Shown one piece after another: positions 35,662 to 44,539 of a stretch of 64,000 nt of DNA (position 1 is its first letter; every line of letters starts with the position of its first letter). This DNA comes from CADEDH01 sp041394285 (GTDB lineage Bacteria; Actinomycetota; Acidimicrobiia; Acidimicrobiales; SZUA-35), in NCBI GenBank assembly GCA_041394285.1, contig JAWKIL010000011.1:129282-193281 (forward strand), written 5' to 3'. Position numbers and translations under genes: made by a program. The notes beneath the pieces were generated by a model. The model was not told where the DNA came from and did no database searches. It worked only from the letters and a program-made list of their open reading frames with translations.

Positions 35662-36834
35662 ATGGCAGCAGCCGATGACGAGATCACACTCCAGGGGTTG
35701 AACCGGGCGCTGCTGGCCCGCCAGCAGCTGCTGAGCCGGGCAGCCCGGGACCCGCTCGACATGGTGCGGTCGCTGGTGGCCCTCCAGGCCCAGGCGGTGT
35801 GGGCCCCGTACTACGCCCTGTGGAGCCGGATCGACGGCTTCGATCCCACCCACCTCGCCACCGCCCTGACCGACCGCCGGGCGGTTCGCAGCGTCTCGCT
35901 GCGGGGCACCATCCACCTGGTGGTGGCGGACGACGCAGCCCCCCTGTTCACGTTCGCCCGGACCGCCATCGACCGGGCCGTGTGGAGCCAACCGGCAGAC
36001 CGGGCCGCCCTCGACCCCGCCGCCGCCGACGCCGTGGCCCGGGCCGCCGCCCAGTTGTTGGCGGGCCAGCCGATGACCGCCGCCGAGCTGACGGCGGCGC
36101 TCGCCCCCGGCTGGCCCGGCGTACCCGAGCGCGTGCTGTGGAACGTGGTCCGGCCCCGGCTGGTGCTGATCCAGGTGCCACCCCGGGCGGTGTGGGGTCG
36201 CCGCGGCGCCGCCCGCTGGACGACGTTCGGAGGCCACGGCTCCCTGCCGCCGGCCGACGACGGAGCCGACCCCACCGTCGACCCGACCGCCGAGCCGACC
36301 GTCCATCCGACCGTCGACCCGGCCGTCGATGAGGCGGTGGTCCTGCGCTACCTGGCCGCCTTCGGACCGGCCACCGTGGCCGACCTGCAGACGTGGGCGG
36401 GCCGCACGCGGCTGGCCCCGGTGGTACAGCGGCTGGGCGACCGGCTGGTGACCCTCCGCGGGCCGGGCGGCACCCGGTACCTCGACCTGCCCGACGCCCC
36501 CCGCCCCGCCGACGACACACCCGCTCCCCCGCGCCTGGTGGGCCCGTTCGACAACCTGCTGCTCGGCTACCGGGACCGCAGCCGGCTGATGTCCGACGCC
36601 GCCCGGGCCCGCTTCTTCGCCGCACCCAACGGACAGCTGCCCGGGGCGGTCCTGGTCGACGGGAGGATCGCCGGTGAGTGGACCATCCACGCCGGCCCCG
36701 AGACGGAGGTGCGGCTGACCCCGTACGAGCCGATCGGCGCAGCGACGGTGGATCAGCTGGGAGCCGAGGCCCGCCGGCTCCGGGCACCGCAGCGGCCCGA
36801 CGCCGAACCCCGCCTCGTGGTGGCCGGGGCCTGA
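35662..36834 (+). CDS. Winged-helix DNA-binding domain protein (HTH_42 type)
   Basis: A 390-aa protein of the HTH_42 (winged helix DNA-binding domain-containing) family: LNRALLARQQLLSRAARDPLDMVRSLVALQAQAVWAPYYALWSRI, then SLRGTIHLVVADDA, and LVGPFDNLLLGYRDRSRLM near the C-terminus, with repeats of Pro-Thr-Val around residue 200. Members act in DNA repair or glycosylase-like roles. ATG 35662 is preferred; the upstream part of the frame belongs to the permease remnant. Confidence 0.82.
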   Translation: MAAADDEITLQGLNRALLARQQLLSRAARDPLDMVRSLVALQAQAVWAPYYALWSRIDGFDPTHLATALTDRRAVRSVSLRGTIHLVVADDAAPLFTFARTAIDRAVWSQPADRAALDPAAADAVARAAAQLLAGQPMTAAELTAALAPGWPGVPERVLWNVVRPRLVLIQVPPRAVWGRRGAARWTTFGGHGSLPPADDGADPTVDPTAEPTVHPTVDPAVDEAVVLRYLAAFGPATVADLQTWAGRTRLAPVVQRLGDRLVTLRGPGGTRYLDLPDAPRPADDTPAPPRLVGPFDNLLLGYRDRSRLMSDAARARFFAAPNGQLPGAVLVDGRIAGEWTIHAGPETEVRLTPYEPIGAATVDQLGAEARRLRAPQRPDAEPRLVVAGA

Positions 36835-36891
36835 GATCGCCCGACACCAGGCAGGGCGGGCGGGCAGGGCGGCGCCGGCCGTGAGCCGGGG

Positions 36892-37563
36892 TCAGACCGG
36901 CGGCTGGGACGGCGGCAGGAGCTGGTGGGCGAGGGTCTCGGTGAGCCACCGCCGGTAGCGCTCGGGCTTCCATCCCCGGTCGATCACCAGCAGCCGGTAG
37001 ATCTCGGGCGACATCAGGGCGTGGATCACGTCGCTGGCATCCCGCTCCCGCAGCTCGGGCCGCAGGGCCCCGGCCCGGGCCAGGGCCCGGGCGATCATCC
37101 GCTGGCCCTGCTGGCGTTGGCTGGTGAGCTCATCGAGCAGAGCGGTGGCGTCGGGGTCGGTGCCGGCGGCGCTGACCAGCATCCGGTAGAGGGGCGCCAC
37201 CCGGGCGTTGACCTGCGCCGTCACCGTCACGAAGCCGGCGAGCTGCCGGGCCGGGTCGGGCTCGGCCCGGAGAGACTGGACGTCGGGCCGCTCCGCCACC
37301 GGGATCTCCTGATCGTCGCCGGCGATGGACACGTCCAGGAGCGCCTTGAGGATCCCGGACTTCGACGAGAACAACCGGTACACGGTGGCCGACGGCACGT
37401 CGGCCAGATCGCTGATCGCCTCCATGGTCGTGGCCCCGTAGCCCCGCTCCAGGAACAGACGGCCGGCCGCCTGCACCACGGCGGCCCGGGCCAGGCGGGT
37501 TCGGGCCTGGCTGCCTCGGCCCCGGCGGCCATTACGTTCGGGGGTAGCTCCCTGGGTTGCCAC
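36892..37563 (-). CDS. TetR-family transcriptional regulator
   Basis: A 223-aa regulator. The helix-turn-helix reads ARAAVVQAAGRLFLERGYGATTMEAISDLADVPSATVYRLFSSKSGILKALL. C-terminal domain has no close identity. ATG 37563. It is divergent from the DUF1059 gene with repeats between them that look like its operator. Confidence 0.88.
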   Translation of the reverse strand: MATQGATPERNGRRGRGSQARTRLARAAVVQAAGRLFLERGYGATTMEAISDLADVPSATVYRLFSSKSGILKALLDVSIAGDDQEIPVAERPDVQSLRAEPDPARQLAGFVTVTAQVNARVAPLYRMLVSAAGTDPDATALLDELTSQRQQGQRMIARALARAGALRPELRERDASDVIHALMSPEIYRLLVIDRGWKPERYRRWLTETLAHQLLPPSQPPV

Positions 37564-37567
37564 ACGG

Positions 37568-37614
37568 TTGACACTACCACAGTGTTGACACTAGCACTCC
37601 CAAATTGATAGTGT
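37568..37614. promoter_or_regulatory. TetR operator/promoter region of the DUF1059 gene
   Basis: TTGACACTA occurs twice (37568-37576 and 37585-37593), and ACACT-N5-AGTGT (37571-37585) is an inverted repeat. TTGACA at 37585-37590 is a good -35; TAGTGT or GATAGT near 37607-37614 is the candidate -10. The repressor at 36892 probably binds here. Confidence 0.65.
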
Positions 37615-37672
37615 TACTCTCATTCTAGAGAAGCCGGCGGGAGGTGCCCGCCAGCACCAGGAGGAGACACCG

Positions 37673-37921
37673 ATGAAGACCATGACGTGCCGGCAGCTGG
37701 GTGGCACCTGTGACGTGGCCCACCACGGCGACGACGCCAACGACATCATCAAGGCCCAGGATCAGCACCTGAAGGATGCCGTGGCCGCCGGCCAGGCCGA
37801 CCACGAGCCGGCCCTCAAGGACATGAAGGGCCGCTGGAAGCGCCCCCTGTCGGGCATGAAGTGGTACCGCCAGGTCCAGCGTGACTTCGCCGAGCTCCCG
37901 CTCGACGCCGCCGCCGGCTGA
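37673..37921 (+). CDS. DUF1059-family small protein
   Basis: 82-aa protein matching DUF1059: MKTMTCRQLGGTCDVAHHGD at the start, then DQHLKDAVAAGQADHEPALK and MKWYRQVQRDFAELP at the end, with conserved Cys residues CRQLGGTC. A GGAGGAG ribosome site lies 8 bases before ATG 37673. Function unknown. Expression is probably controlled by the divergent TetR regulator. Confidence 0.86.
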   Translation: MKTMTCRQLGGTCDVAHHGDDANDIIKAQDQHLKDAVAAGQADHEPALKDMKGRWKRPLSGMKWYRQVQRDFAELPLDAAAG

Positions 37922-37954
37922 CCCCGGGCTCCCGCCCGGCCGTCAGCCGCGGCG

Positions 37955-38350
37955 TCAGTCGGCGAAGACAGCCCGGCTGTGGCCGATGAAGAACGTGTGG
38001 TCGTGGCCCTTGTGGGGGTCGGCCGGGTTGTACTTCGTCTTGGTGGTCCCGTCGGGCACCTGCTCGTCGGAGTAGATGGCACCCACCGGGCACACGTCGG
38101 GCTGGTAGCAGGCGGTGCAGCTGGTGCACTCGTCCATGTTCACGTACAGGATGCTGTCGCCGAAGATGGCGACGTTGTCGGCGTCGGGGGTGTGGGTGTT
38201 CTCCACCTCTCCGCTGCCGTGGACCTCTTCGGAGAACAGCACACCGGCAGCCGGGTCGTATTCGTAGATGCACTGCACGGGGCAGACGTCCACACAGGCC
38301 CGGTCCTTGGTCTCGATGCAGGCTTCGGTGATGACGGCGATTCCGGCCAC
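37955..38350 (-). CDS. Di-cluster ferredoxin (7Fe/8Fe type)
   Basis: 131-aa ferredoxin. Cluster ligands: ACVDVCPVQCIYEY and CTSCTACYQPDVCP, separated by a 40-residue insertion. GTG 38350 was chosen because an AGGGAG ribosome site sits 7 bases upstream; ATG 38371 would add seven residues. It serves as an electron carrier, partner unknown. Confidence 0.85.
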   Translation of the reverse strand: MAGIAVITEACIETKDRACVDVCPVQCIYEYDPAAGVLFSEEVHGSGEVENTHTPDADNVAIFGDSILYVNMDECTSCTACYQPDVCPVGAIYSDEQVPDGTTKTKYNPADPHKGHDHTFFIGHSRAVFAD

Positions 38351-38406
38351 GGGGGCTCCCTTCGATGCCAACCCCCTACCCCGGTTGGTGACCCCCGAAT
38401 CTGGCG

Positions 38407-39042
38407 TCAGCTACCGGCGGGCAGGGAGGCGAGCTCGGCCGCAGTGCCGGCCAGGAGCTCGTCGAACCGGGCGGCCAGGTCACCGCCATCGTGCATGGCG
38501 GCCCGCATGGCGGCTCCGAAGCACGAGATCATGAGCCCGGCCCACGCCGTGGGGCGGGGGTCGACGGCCGGATCGGTACCGAGCCGGGCCGCCAGCGCAC
38601 CGGCCACCCCCTCCGTCATCTGCTGGCGCAGCACGGCCTTGTCGGCCCCCGATCCCGGGCATTCCTCGGCTCGCTTGGCCAGCCGGGCCAGGGCGTCGAA
38701 GCGGGACTGGACCACGGCGGCGTGGACCCGTAGCGCATGGTGCAGCGAGACCAGCGGCGGCTCGTCGGCCGGCCGTTCGGCCAGCCGGGCCAGCAACTGG
38801 GTCTGGAGGTCCTCGAACTCGGCGTACAGCACGGCTTCCTTCGACGGGAAGTAGCGGAAGAACGTGCGCTGGGCCACGTCGGCCCGCTCGCAGATCTCCT
38901 CCACCGTGGTCTCGGCGAACCCCTTGCGGTCGAAGAGCTCGGTGGCCGCCAGCACCAGGGCCGACCGGGTCTCGGCCACCCGCCGCTCCCGCCGCGTGAG
39001 CGAGGAACCATCGGGCGACGTCGAGGTGGCTGTGCCGTGCAC
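38407..39042 (-). CDS. TetR-family transcriptional regulator
   Basis: A 211-aa regulator beginning after a short leader. HTH: LVLAATELFDRKGFAETTVEEICERADVAQRTFFRYFPSKEAVLYAEF. GTG 39042 is used because an upstream ATG at 39081 would place the start inside a palindromic operator. Divergent from an MFS exporter gene. Confidence 0.82.
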   Translation of the reverse strand: MHGTATSTSPDGSSLTRRERRVAETRSALVLAATELFDRKGFAETTVEEICERADVAQRTFFRYFPSKEAVLYAEFEDLQTQLLARLAERPADEPPLVSLHHALRVHAAVVQSRFDALARLAKRAEECPGSGADKAVLRQQMTEGVAGALAARLGTDPAVDPRPTAWAGLMISCFGAAMRAAMHDGGDLAARFDELLAGTAAELASLPAGS

Positions 39043-39065
39043 AGTGTCACACGGTAGCAGGTTGT

Positions 39066-39112
39066 ATGGCAGATATGCCATATGGCAGAGTTGTCACTTG
39101 GCACAGGTGCCA
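39066..39112. promoter_or_regulatory. Two TGGCA-N4-TGCCA operators between TetR and MFS genes
   Basis: ATGGCAGATATGCCAT (39066-39081) and TGGCACAGGTGCCA (39099-39112) share TGGCA-N4-TGCCA with perfect arms. Their centres are 32 bases apart. They sit in the divergent gap next to the repressor and probably mediate drug-responsive control of the exporter. Confidence 0.8.
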
Positions 39113-39172
39113 GATAGCGCCTGGACAGCCCATCGCTCCCCTCCCCCACCCTCCCCGATCGGTTACACCCTC

Positions 39173-40819
39173 ATGGACGCCCACGCCCCCTCGTCGTCGA
39201 CATCCGACGGCAACGACCCAGACCTCCTCGACGGCATCGACCCCGCCGTCTACGCCCGCCGCTGGTGGACGCTCGGGGCCCTCTGCCTCAGCCTGCTGAT
39301 CGTCATCATCGGCAACACCACCCTCAACGTGGCCATCCCGACGCTGAGCCGGGAGCTGGGGGCCACCAACTCCGAGCTCCAGTGGATGGTGGACGCCTAC
39401 TCGCTGGTCTTCGCCGGCCTGTTGTTCACCGCCGGCACCCTGGGCGACCGGTTCGGGCGCAAGGGCATGCTGCAGGGCGGCCTGGTGCTGTTCGGTGTGG
39501 CCACGGCGTACTGCGCCTTCGTGGCCGGCTCGGCCGGCGAGGTGATCGGCGGCCGGGTGGCCATGGGCGTGGCCGGCGCCATGATCATGCCGGCCACGCT
39601 GTCGATCCTCACCAACGTGTTCCCCCGCCGGGAGCGGGCCCGGGCGGTGTCGATCTGGGCCGGTATCAGCGGGAGCGGGGCCGCCATCGGCCCGCTCCTC
39701 ACCGGCTTCATGCTCCGCCACTTCTCGTGGCACAGCGTGTTCACCGTCAACATCCCGTTCATCGTGGTGGCTCTCGCCTTCGGGCTGGCCGTGGTGCCCC
39801 GCTCCCGCAGCAACGACGGGTCGGCCCTCGATCCCCTGGGGGCGCTCCTGTCGGCCATCGGCCTCAGCACCCTGGTGTTCGCCCTGATCGAGGGGCCGAA
39901 CTACGGGTGGCTGTCGCCCACCACGCTGGCCATCGGCGGCGCCGGCCTGGCCGTGCTGGCCGTGTTCGTGTGGTGGGAGCTGCGGGTGACCGACCCCATG
40001 CTCGACGTCCGCCTGTTCGCCATCCCCGCCTTCGGGACCTCGGCCCTGGTGCTCACGCTCGTGTTCTTCTCCCTGATGGGCATGTTCTTCTCGATGAGCC
40101 AGCTGATGCAGCTGGTGTGGGGCTACTCCCCGCTGGGCTCGGCCGTCCGCATGCTGCCCGTGTCGGTGGTGATGGTGGTGGTGGCGCCTCGCTCGGCGGC
40201 CCTGGCCGCCCGCTTCGGCAAGCGGCGTGTGGTGGCCGGTGGGATGGCCAGCACCGCCGTCGGGGTGTTGATCATGAGCCTGGTCAGCGTCTCGCCGAGC
40301 TACCTGTTGCTGCTGGTGGGCATCGCGGTGATGGCCGGCGGGATCGCGCTGGCCATGTCGCCCACGACCGACCTGCTGATGTCGGCCGTGCCCCGGGAGA
40401 AGGCCGGTATGGGGTCGGCCATGAACGACACCACCCGGGAGCTGGGCAGCTCGCTCGGGGTGGCCGTGTTCGGCAGCCTGCTCGCCTCCCGCTACGCCCA
40501 TGCCCTCACGCCCGCGCTGGGCGGCCTCACCGGTGCGCCCCGGGAGCTGACCGTCGGCTCGCTGGGCGGCGCCCTGAGTGTGGCCAACACGCTGGGGGCC
40601 GACGGCGTCGGGCTGGCCTCCGCCGCCAAGGACGCCTGGGTGAGCGGGTTCAAGCTGTCGCTGCTCGTGGGGGCGGTGGTGGTGGGCGTGGCCGCCCTGA
40701 TCGCCAACCGCTTCCTGCCCGATCAGGCCCACGACCACGAGTCGCACGGGGTTGCGCCGGTCGAGCCCGTGGCCGAACCGGTCGCCGAGCCGATGGGCAA
40801 CCTCGCGCTCGAGGCCTGA
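39173..40819 (+). CDS. MFS multidrug exporter, DHA2 (14-helix) type
   Basis: 548-aa transporter. Features: LNVAIPTLSRELGATNSELQWMVDAYSLVFAGLLFTAGTLGDRFGRK (helix 1-2 and the DRxGRK motif A), then GPLLTGFMLRHFSWHSVFTVNIPF and 14 predicted helices. EmrB/QacA-like. ATG 39173. Likely effluxes drugs or lipophilic cations, under the adjacent TetR repressor. Confidence 0.9.
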   Translation: MDAHAPSSSTSDGNDPDLLDGIDPAVYARRWWTLGALCLSLLIVIIGNTTLNVAIPTLSRELGATNSELQWMVDAYSLVFAGLLFTAGTLGDRFGRKGMLQGGLVLFGVATAYCAFVAGSAGEVIGGRVAMGVAGAMIMPATLSILTNVFPRRERARAVSIWAGISGSGAAIGPLLTGFMLRHFSWHSVFTVNIPFIVVALAFGLAVVPRSRSNDGSALDPLGALLSAIGLSTLVFALIEGPNYGWLSPTTLAIGGAGLAVLAVFVWWELRVTDPMLDVRLFAIPAFGTSALVLTLVFFSLMGMFFSMSQLMQLVWGYSPLGSAVRMLPVSVVMVVVAPRSAALAARFGKRRVVAGGMASTAVGVLIMSLVSVSPSYLLLLVGIAVMAGGIALAMSPTTDLLMSAVPREKAGMGSAMNDTTRELGSSLGVAVFGSLLASRYAHALTPALGGLTGAPRELTVGSLGGALSVANTLGADGVGLASAAKDAWVSGFKLSLLVGAVVVGVAALIANRFLPDQAHDHESHGVAPVEPVAEPVAEPMGNLALEA

Positions 40820-40827
40820 TCCGAGGG

Positions 40828-41679
40828 TCAGTTCGGGCCGTAGTGCGCTCGCCAGTCGAGCTGGTCGTCCGGCGGGAGCCGGGCGACCAGCGGGGCCAGC
40901 AGGTCGACCACCCGCCCGGTCCGGCTCTCGCCCAGCGTGGCCCACGGCGCCCGGTCCAGCTGGTCGGTGAGCTCCTCGACCCGGGCCCGCCCGGCCCGGC
41001 CGGCGTCGGTGGCCCGGCCGGCCCCGTCGAGCCAGCCCCGCTGCTGCAGGCGGGCCACGGCGGCGGCGGCTTCCTCCTCGGTCCAGCCCGCCTCCCCGGC
41101 GATCCAGTCCCGAGGGGCCTCGTCGACGGCGACGTGGGACACCACCGTCTCGCAGCCGTCGAGCTCGGCTGCGGTCAGCGCAACCAGATGGCCGCCGGAG
41201 CGGAACTCACGCAACAGGGTGCACCCGTGCCACAGGGCGAGGTGGGGCTCGGCCGGCCAGGCCAGACCGGCCCAGCCGGCGAACAGGGGCCGGCCGACCG
41301 GCGAGCAGCCGGCGACGGCCTCCCGCACCAGCTCGGCCGCCTCGGCCAGGGCGGGGTCGGCGGCGATCCCGTCGCCCAGCAGCCGGCGGAGCACGGCGTC
41401 GACCCCCCGGTACCGGGCGGCGAGGACCGCTTCGGGCGAGGCGAAGGACCAGGCATCGGGGATGGCGCGCCGCACCCGGGCCGGTGAGAAGTAGAAGAAG
41501 GTGGCGATCACCGTGTCGGCCCCCACCGGGCCCATCGGCGCCGCCCGCGAGGCGAAGTAGGTCATCCAGAACCCGCGCAGCCCGGCTTCGGCCGCCGTGT
41601 GGCGGGGCTCGGGCGCCAGGTAGAAGCAAGCGTGGAGCCGTTCGGTCAGCTCCCACATACGCCGGGGCTCGATCGTCAT
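40828..41679 (-). CDS. SCO6745-family protein (MarR-like fold)
   Basis: A 283-aa protein with the SCO6745 pattern: MWELTERLHACFYLAPEPRHTAAEAGLRGFWMTYFASRAAPMG, then HGCTLLREFRSGGHLVALTAAELDG and WTEEEAAAAVARLQQRGWLDG. It binds an unknown ligand. ATG 41679; a GTG at 41697 is an alternative start. It converges on the MFS gene and is 51 bases downstream of the LLM gene on the same strand. Confidence 0.75.
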   Translation of the reverse strand: MTIEPRRMWELTERLHACFYLAPEPRHTAAEAGLRGFWMTYFASRAAPMGPVGADTVIATFFYFSPARVRRAIPDAWSFASPEAVLAARYRGVDAVLRRLLGDGIAADPALAEAAELVREAVAGCSPVGRPLFAGWAGLAWPAEPHLALWHGCTLLREFRSGGHLVALTAAELDGCETVVSHVAVDEAPRDWIAGEAGWTEEEAAAAVARLQQRGWLDGAGRATDAGRAGRARVEELTDQLDRAPWATLGESRTGRVVDLLAPLVARLPPDDQLDWRAHYGPN

Positions 41680-41730
41680 CGCCGCGACGCTAGCCACCGC
41701 CGGGCCGCGATGCGTGGCCTGAGCGGGCGA

Positions 41731-42744
41731 TCACGTGCCCGGCCCGGTGCAGGCCAACTCGAGCATGGCGAACAGGGCCTCGTCGTCGGGGTGGCGGGAG
41801 CCGAGCTGGAGGCAGATCACCTCGTCGACGATGCCGTCGTAGGCGCCCAGCCGGGCGGCCGCCCGGGAGGGGGTTCCGGTGATGGTGAGCCGGTCGATGA
41901 CCTCGTCGGGGATCTCGTCGGCCGCTTCCTTCCACTGCCCCTGCGGAGCGAGCCGGGTCAGGGCGTCGGCGACGGCACCGTATCCCTGGGCCCGCAGGAG
42001 GTAGTCGTAGTAGGGATGCGGCACGGGATGGAACAGGCCGCTGATCCCCCGCCGGGCCCGGGCCCGAGCCAGGTCATCGTCGGGGTCGACGCTGGTCAGC
42101 GCCGCCATCGGGAACCGGATCTGCTGTGGATCACGGCCAGCGGCCGAGGCCGCCGCCTGGGCTCTCGGCCGGATGTCGCCGGCGATGTGATCGGGCGAGA
42201 TGAGGATGCCGAGCCCGACGCCCTGGCTGGCGCCGGCCGCCAACTCGATCATCCTCGGTCCGGCGGCGGCGACGATCACGGGCACGGGGCGGGCCGGGCG
42301 GCTCACGAACCGGGCCTCCACGTGGTGGACCGGGCCGCCTATCTCGGGGCGGTCGCCCACCTCGCCGGTGAGCAACGCCTCGAGAACAGCGAGATAGTCG
42401 CGCATCTTGGCCATCGGCCGGGTGGAGTCGAGGCCGAACACCCACTGGTTGACGTGCCGGTTGCCGGCGCCGATCCCGAGGGTGAACCGCCCGCCCGACA
42501 GCTCGTCGAGGCTCCGGGCGGCGAAGGCCGCCGCCTGCGGGGTGCGGGCGTAGGCGTTGGCCACGTAGGTGCCGAGGGCGATGGTCGACGTGGCGGCGGC
42601 GATGGCGGCCATCGGCACGAACACGTCGTTGATGGCTTCGATGCCGTGCACGGCGTGGACACCGATGGCCTCGGCCCGCTGGGCCAGGGCCACGCCCTCG
42701 GCCACCGAGGTTCCCGGGCGGAGGTGCAGCCCGACGGTGGTCAT
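41731..42744 (-). CDS. LLM-class F420-dependent oxidoreductase
   Basis: 337-aa TIM-barrel flavin/F420 enzyme. Key regions: TIALGTYVANAYARTPQAAA, FTLGIGAGNRHVNQWVFG and VIVAAAGPRMIELAAGASQG. It uses F420 or FMN to reduce or oxidise a small substrate. ATG 42744. Confidence 0.87.
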   Translation of the reverse strand: MTTVGLHLRPGTSVAEGVALAQRAEAIGVHAVHGIEAINDVFVPMAAIAAATSTIALGTYVANAYARTPQAAAFAARSLDELSGGRFTLGIGAGNRHVNQWVFGLDSTRPMAKMRDYLAVLEALLTGEVGDRPEIGGPVHHVEARFVSRPARPVPVIVAAAGPRMIELAAGASQGVGLGILISPDHIAGDIRPRAQAAASAAGRDPQQIRFPMAALTSVDPDDDLARARARRGISGLFHPVPHPYYDYLLRAQGYGAVADALTRLAPQGQWKEAADEIPDEVIDRLTITGTPSRAAARLGAYDGIVDEVICLQLGSRHPDDEALFAMLELACTGPGT

Positions 42745-43051
42745 CGCCCCGCTCCGGCGCCGAGACGTGGGAGTGACGTCATGATCTTGCCTCCAGGGCA
42801 GGGACGGTCGGCGGGCGCCGATCGTGCCCGGAATGATGCCTCACGAGCGCAGGGCGGAGCACAGCGACGATGCCGGGCTCCGTGGCTGGTCGGGTCGCCG
42901 GCCGGTGGCTGCCGGCGGGGACCATTCCCAGCGTCGGCGAGACCCGGCACCGGTGCTTGCACTACTGTCGGTGGGTGGTAGCCCGCATCTGCGGGCCCTG
43001 CGGGAGTCACCCCCGCTTCACTCAGGACACAGGAACAAAGGAGCCCCCCTC
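42745..43051. other. Intergenic region before the cyclase-like gene
   Basis: About 307 bases with no supported gene. It ends with an AAGGAG ribosome site for the downstream gene. No convincing palindrome or repeat was found. Confidence 0.5.
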
Positions 43052-43570
43052 ATGGGTGCAATCGCTGAACGCGACCGCGTGCTGATCATCGCGGATCTGG
43101 CCAACTTCACCGGATCGGTCGCCCAGCTCGACGATCTGGCCGTGGCCGGTCTGCTCGACCAGTGGCTGACCGAAGCCAGCCACGAGGTGACCGCCAACGG
43201 CGGCGACGTCGTCAAATACCTGGGCGACGGCGTGCTGGCCGACTTCGACGCCGACGCCGGACCGGACGCGGTCAACTGCGCCGGACGACTCCGAGAGCTC
43301 GCTCGGGGCATCGGGTCGGCGCACGGGATAGATCTGGATTGCGGGGTGAGCGTGCATCGGGCCCCGGTCGTCGAATGTCGCTTCGGACCTCAGGGCTGGC
43401 GCGACCTGTCCGGGCGCGGTGTGCTGCATTGTTTCCGCATGGGCCGCGGCCCCGGGATCCGGATCAGTGAGCCCGTCTACCGGCAACTGCCGAACGGGGA
43501 CCGCCATGGCTGGTCGAAGCACCGACCCCCGGCCACCTACCACTGGAACGCCGGCCCCGCAGCCGGTTAG
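43052..43570 (+). CDS. Small class III nucleotidyl cyclase-like protein
   Basis: A 172-aa stand-alone cyclase homology domain. IIADLANFTGSV supplies the first metal Asp (15) and GGDVVKYLGDGVLADF the second Asp (59) and a Lys. The later VHRAPVVECRFGPQGWRDLSGRGV corresponds to the dimer-wing region. It is shorter than most (about 190-200), and the transition-state Arg/Asn pair is not obvious, so activity may be low or only ligand-binding. AAGGAG ribosome site 8 bases before ATG 43052. Confidence 0.72.
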   Translation: MGAIAERDRVLIIADLANFTGSVAQLDDLAVAGLLDQWLTEASHEVTANGGDVVKYLGDGVLADFDADAGPDAVNCAGRLRELARGIGSAHGIDLDCGVSVHRAPVVECRFGPQGWRDLSGRGVLHCFRMGRGPGIRISEPVYRQLPNGDRHGWSKHRPPATYHWNAGPAAG

Positions 43571-43588
43571 CGAGGGCGGTCCCGGGCA

Positions 43589-43905
43589 GCAGGAAGGCCG
43601 GCCTCGTTCATCGCCGCCGCCGCCCGGGAAGCCGGCGCCGAGGTCAGGTACCGCCTGCGAGTCACCGACCTGCTCCGGGATCGCGATCGCGTGGTCGGCG
43701 TAGGGGCCGCTGTCGACGGCGTCGACCGCGCGATCCGGGCGCATCTCGCCGGGGGAAACGAGCGGGCGCGTTCCCGAGGGCAACCTGGACGCAACGCTCG
43801 ACGACTACCACATGGTGCGCCACGAGCTCAGACGGAACGCGAAGTCGAGCTCCTCACAGGATTCCACGAAAGTTCGTTCGACCTCGTCGACACCGACGAA
43901 TCCCG
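43589..43905 (+). pseudogene. Decayed FAD-dependent monooxygenase remnant
   Basis: In the frame of the cyclase gene, after its stop, the text SFIAAAAREAGAEVRYRLRVTDLLRDRDRVVGV and then DRAIRAHLAGGN resembles the FAD-binding mid region of aromatic flavin monooxygenases (Asp/GRVVGV box). A second piece in another frame, NLDATLDDYHMVRHEL, fits the C-terminal part of such enzymes. No single frame covers both, so the gene is broken. Confidence 0.5.
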
Positions 43906-44073
43906 CCCACCGAGCCGTCGGCGAGCCCGCGCCCCAGGGAGCACACCGATGGCGGCCCACGTCGACGTCCTCGAGCGACCCACCGCCGGCTCGACTCAGC
44001 CCCAGGCCGGAACGGGCCGCCGTGGAAACCGCCGAAGACCGAGAGCGCGCCGATGAGCGCCGCAGGGCCGAGG

Positions 44074-44469
44074 TCACTCGAGAGGCGCTGTCGTGGTCCA
44101 CAGGTGTCCGTCGGGGTCGGCGAAGAGAGCGCAGTAGCCCCAGGGCTTGGACTGCGGGTCCTCGAGGACACGACCACCGGCGCTACGGACCCGGTCGACG
44201 AGATCATCCACCTCGGGCTGACCGTGGGCGGCCACATCGAGCAGACATTCGGTCTGTCCCCGCTCGGTGACCACGTGTTCACCGATGACCCACGCAAAGC
44301 CGTCAGCCGGGATCAACATGAGCTGCACACCGTCGACCAGATCGAAAGCGAGCGGTTCGGGCACACCGTCGTCGGCGACCGGGCCGACGGCGTTGAGCCG
44401 CAGCGCCTGCCGGTAGAAGTCGAACGACGCGCGACGATCAGCGATCGGGAGAGCGATGGTGAAGGGCAT
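44074..44469 (-). CDS. VOC-superfamily (glyoxalase-like) protein
   Basis: 131-aa vicinal-oxygen-chelate protein: MPFTIALPIADRRASFDFYRQALRLN at the start and PWGYCALFADPDGHLWTTT at the end, the classic VOC frame with Glu/Asp/His ligand positions. GGAGGT lies 13 bases before ATG 44469. It could be a resistance or glyoxalase protein; substrate unknown. Confidence 0.82.
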   Translation of the reverse strand: MPFTIALPIADRRASFDFYRQALRLNAVGPVADDGVPEPLAFDLVDGVQLMLIPADGFAWVIGEHVVTERGQTECLLDVAAHGQPEVDDLVDRVRSAGGRVLEDPQSKPWGYCALFADPDGHLWTTTAPLE

Positions 44470-44539
44470 GCGCCCCGACGGTACCTCCCTCATCAAAAGC
44501 GGCGGGGACCGGCGGTGACACATCAAGGGCGACGACACT

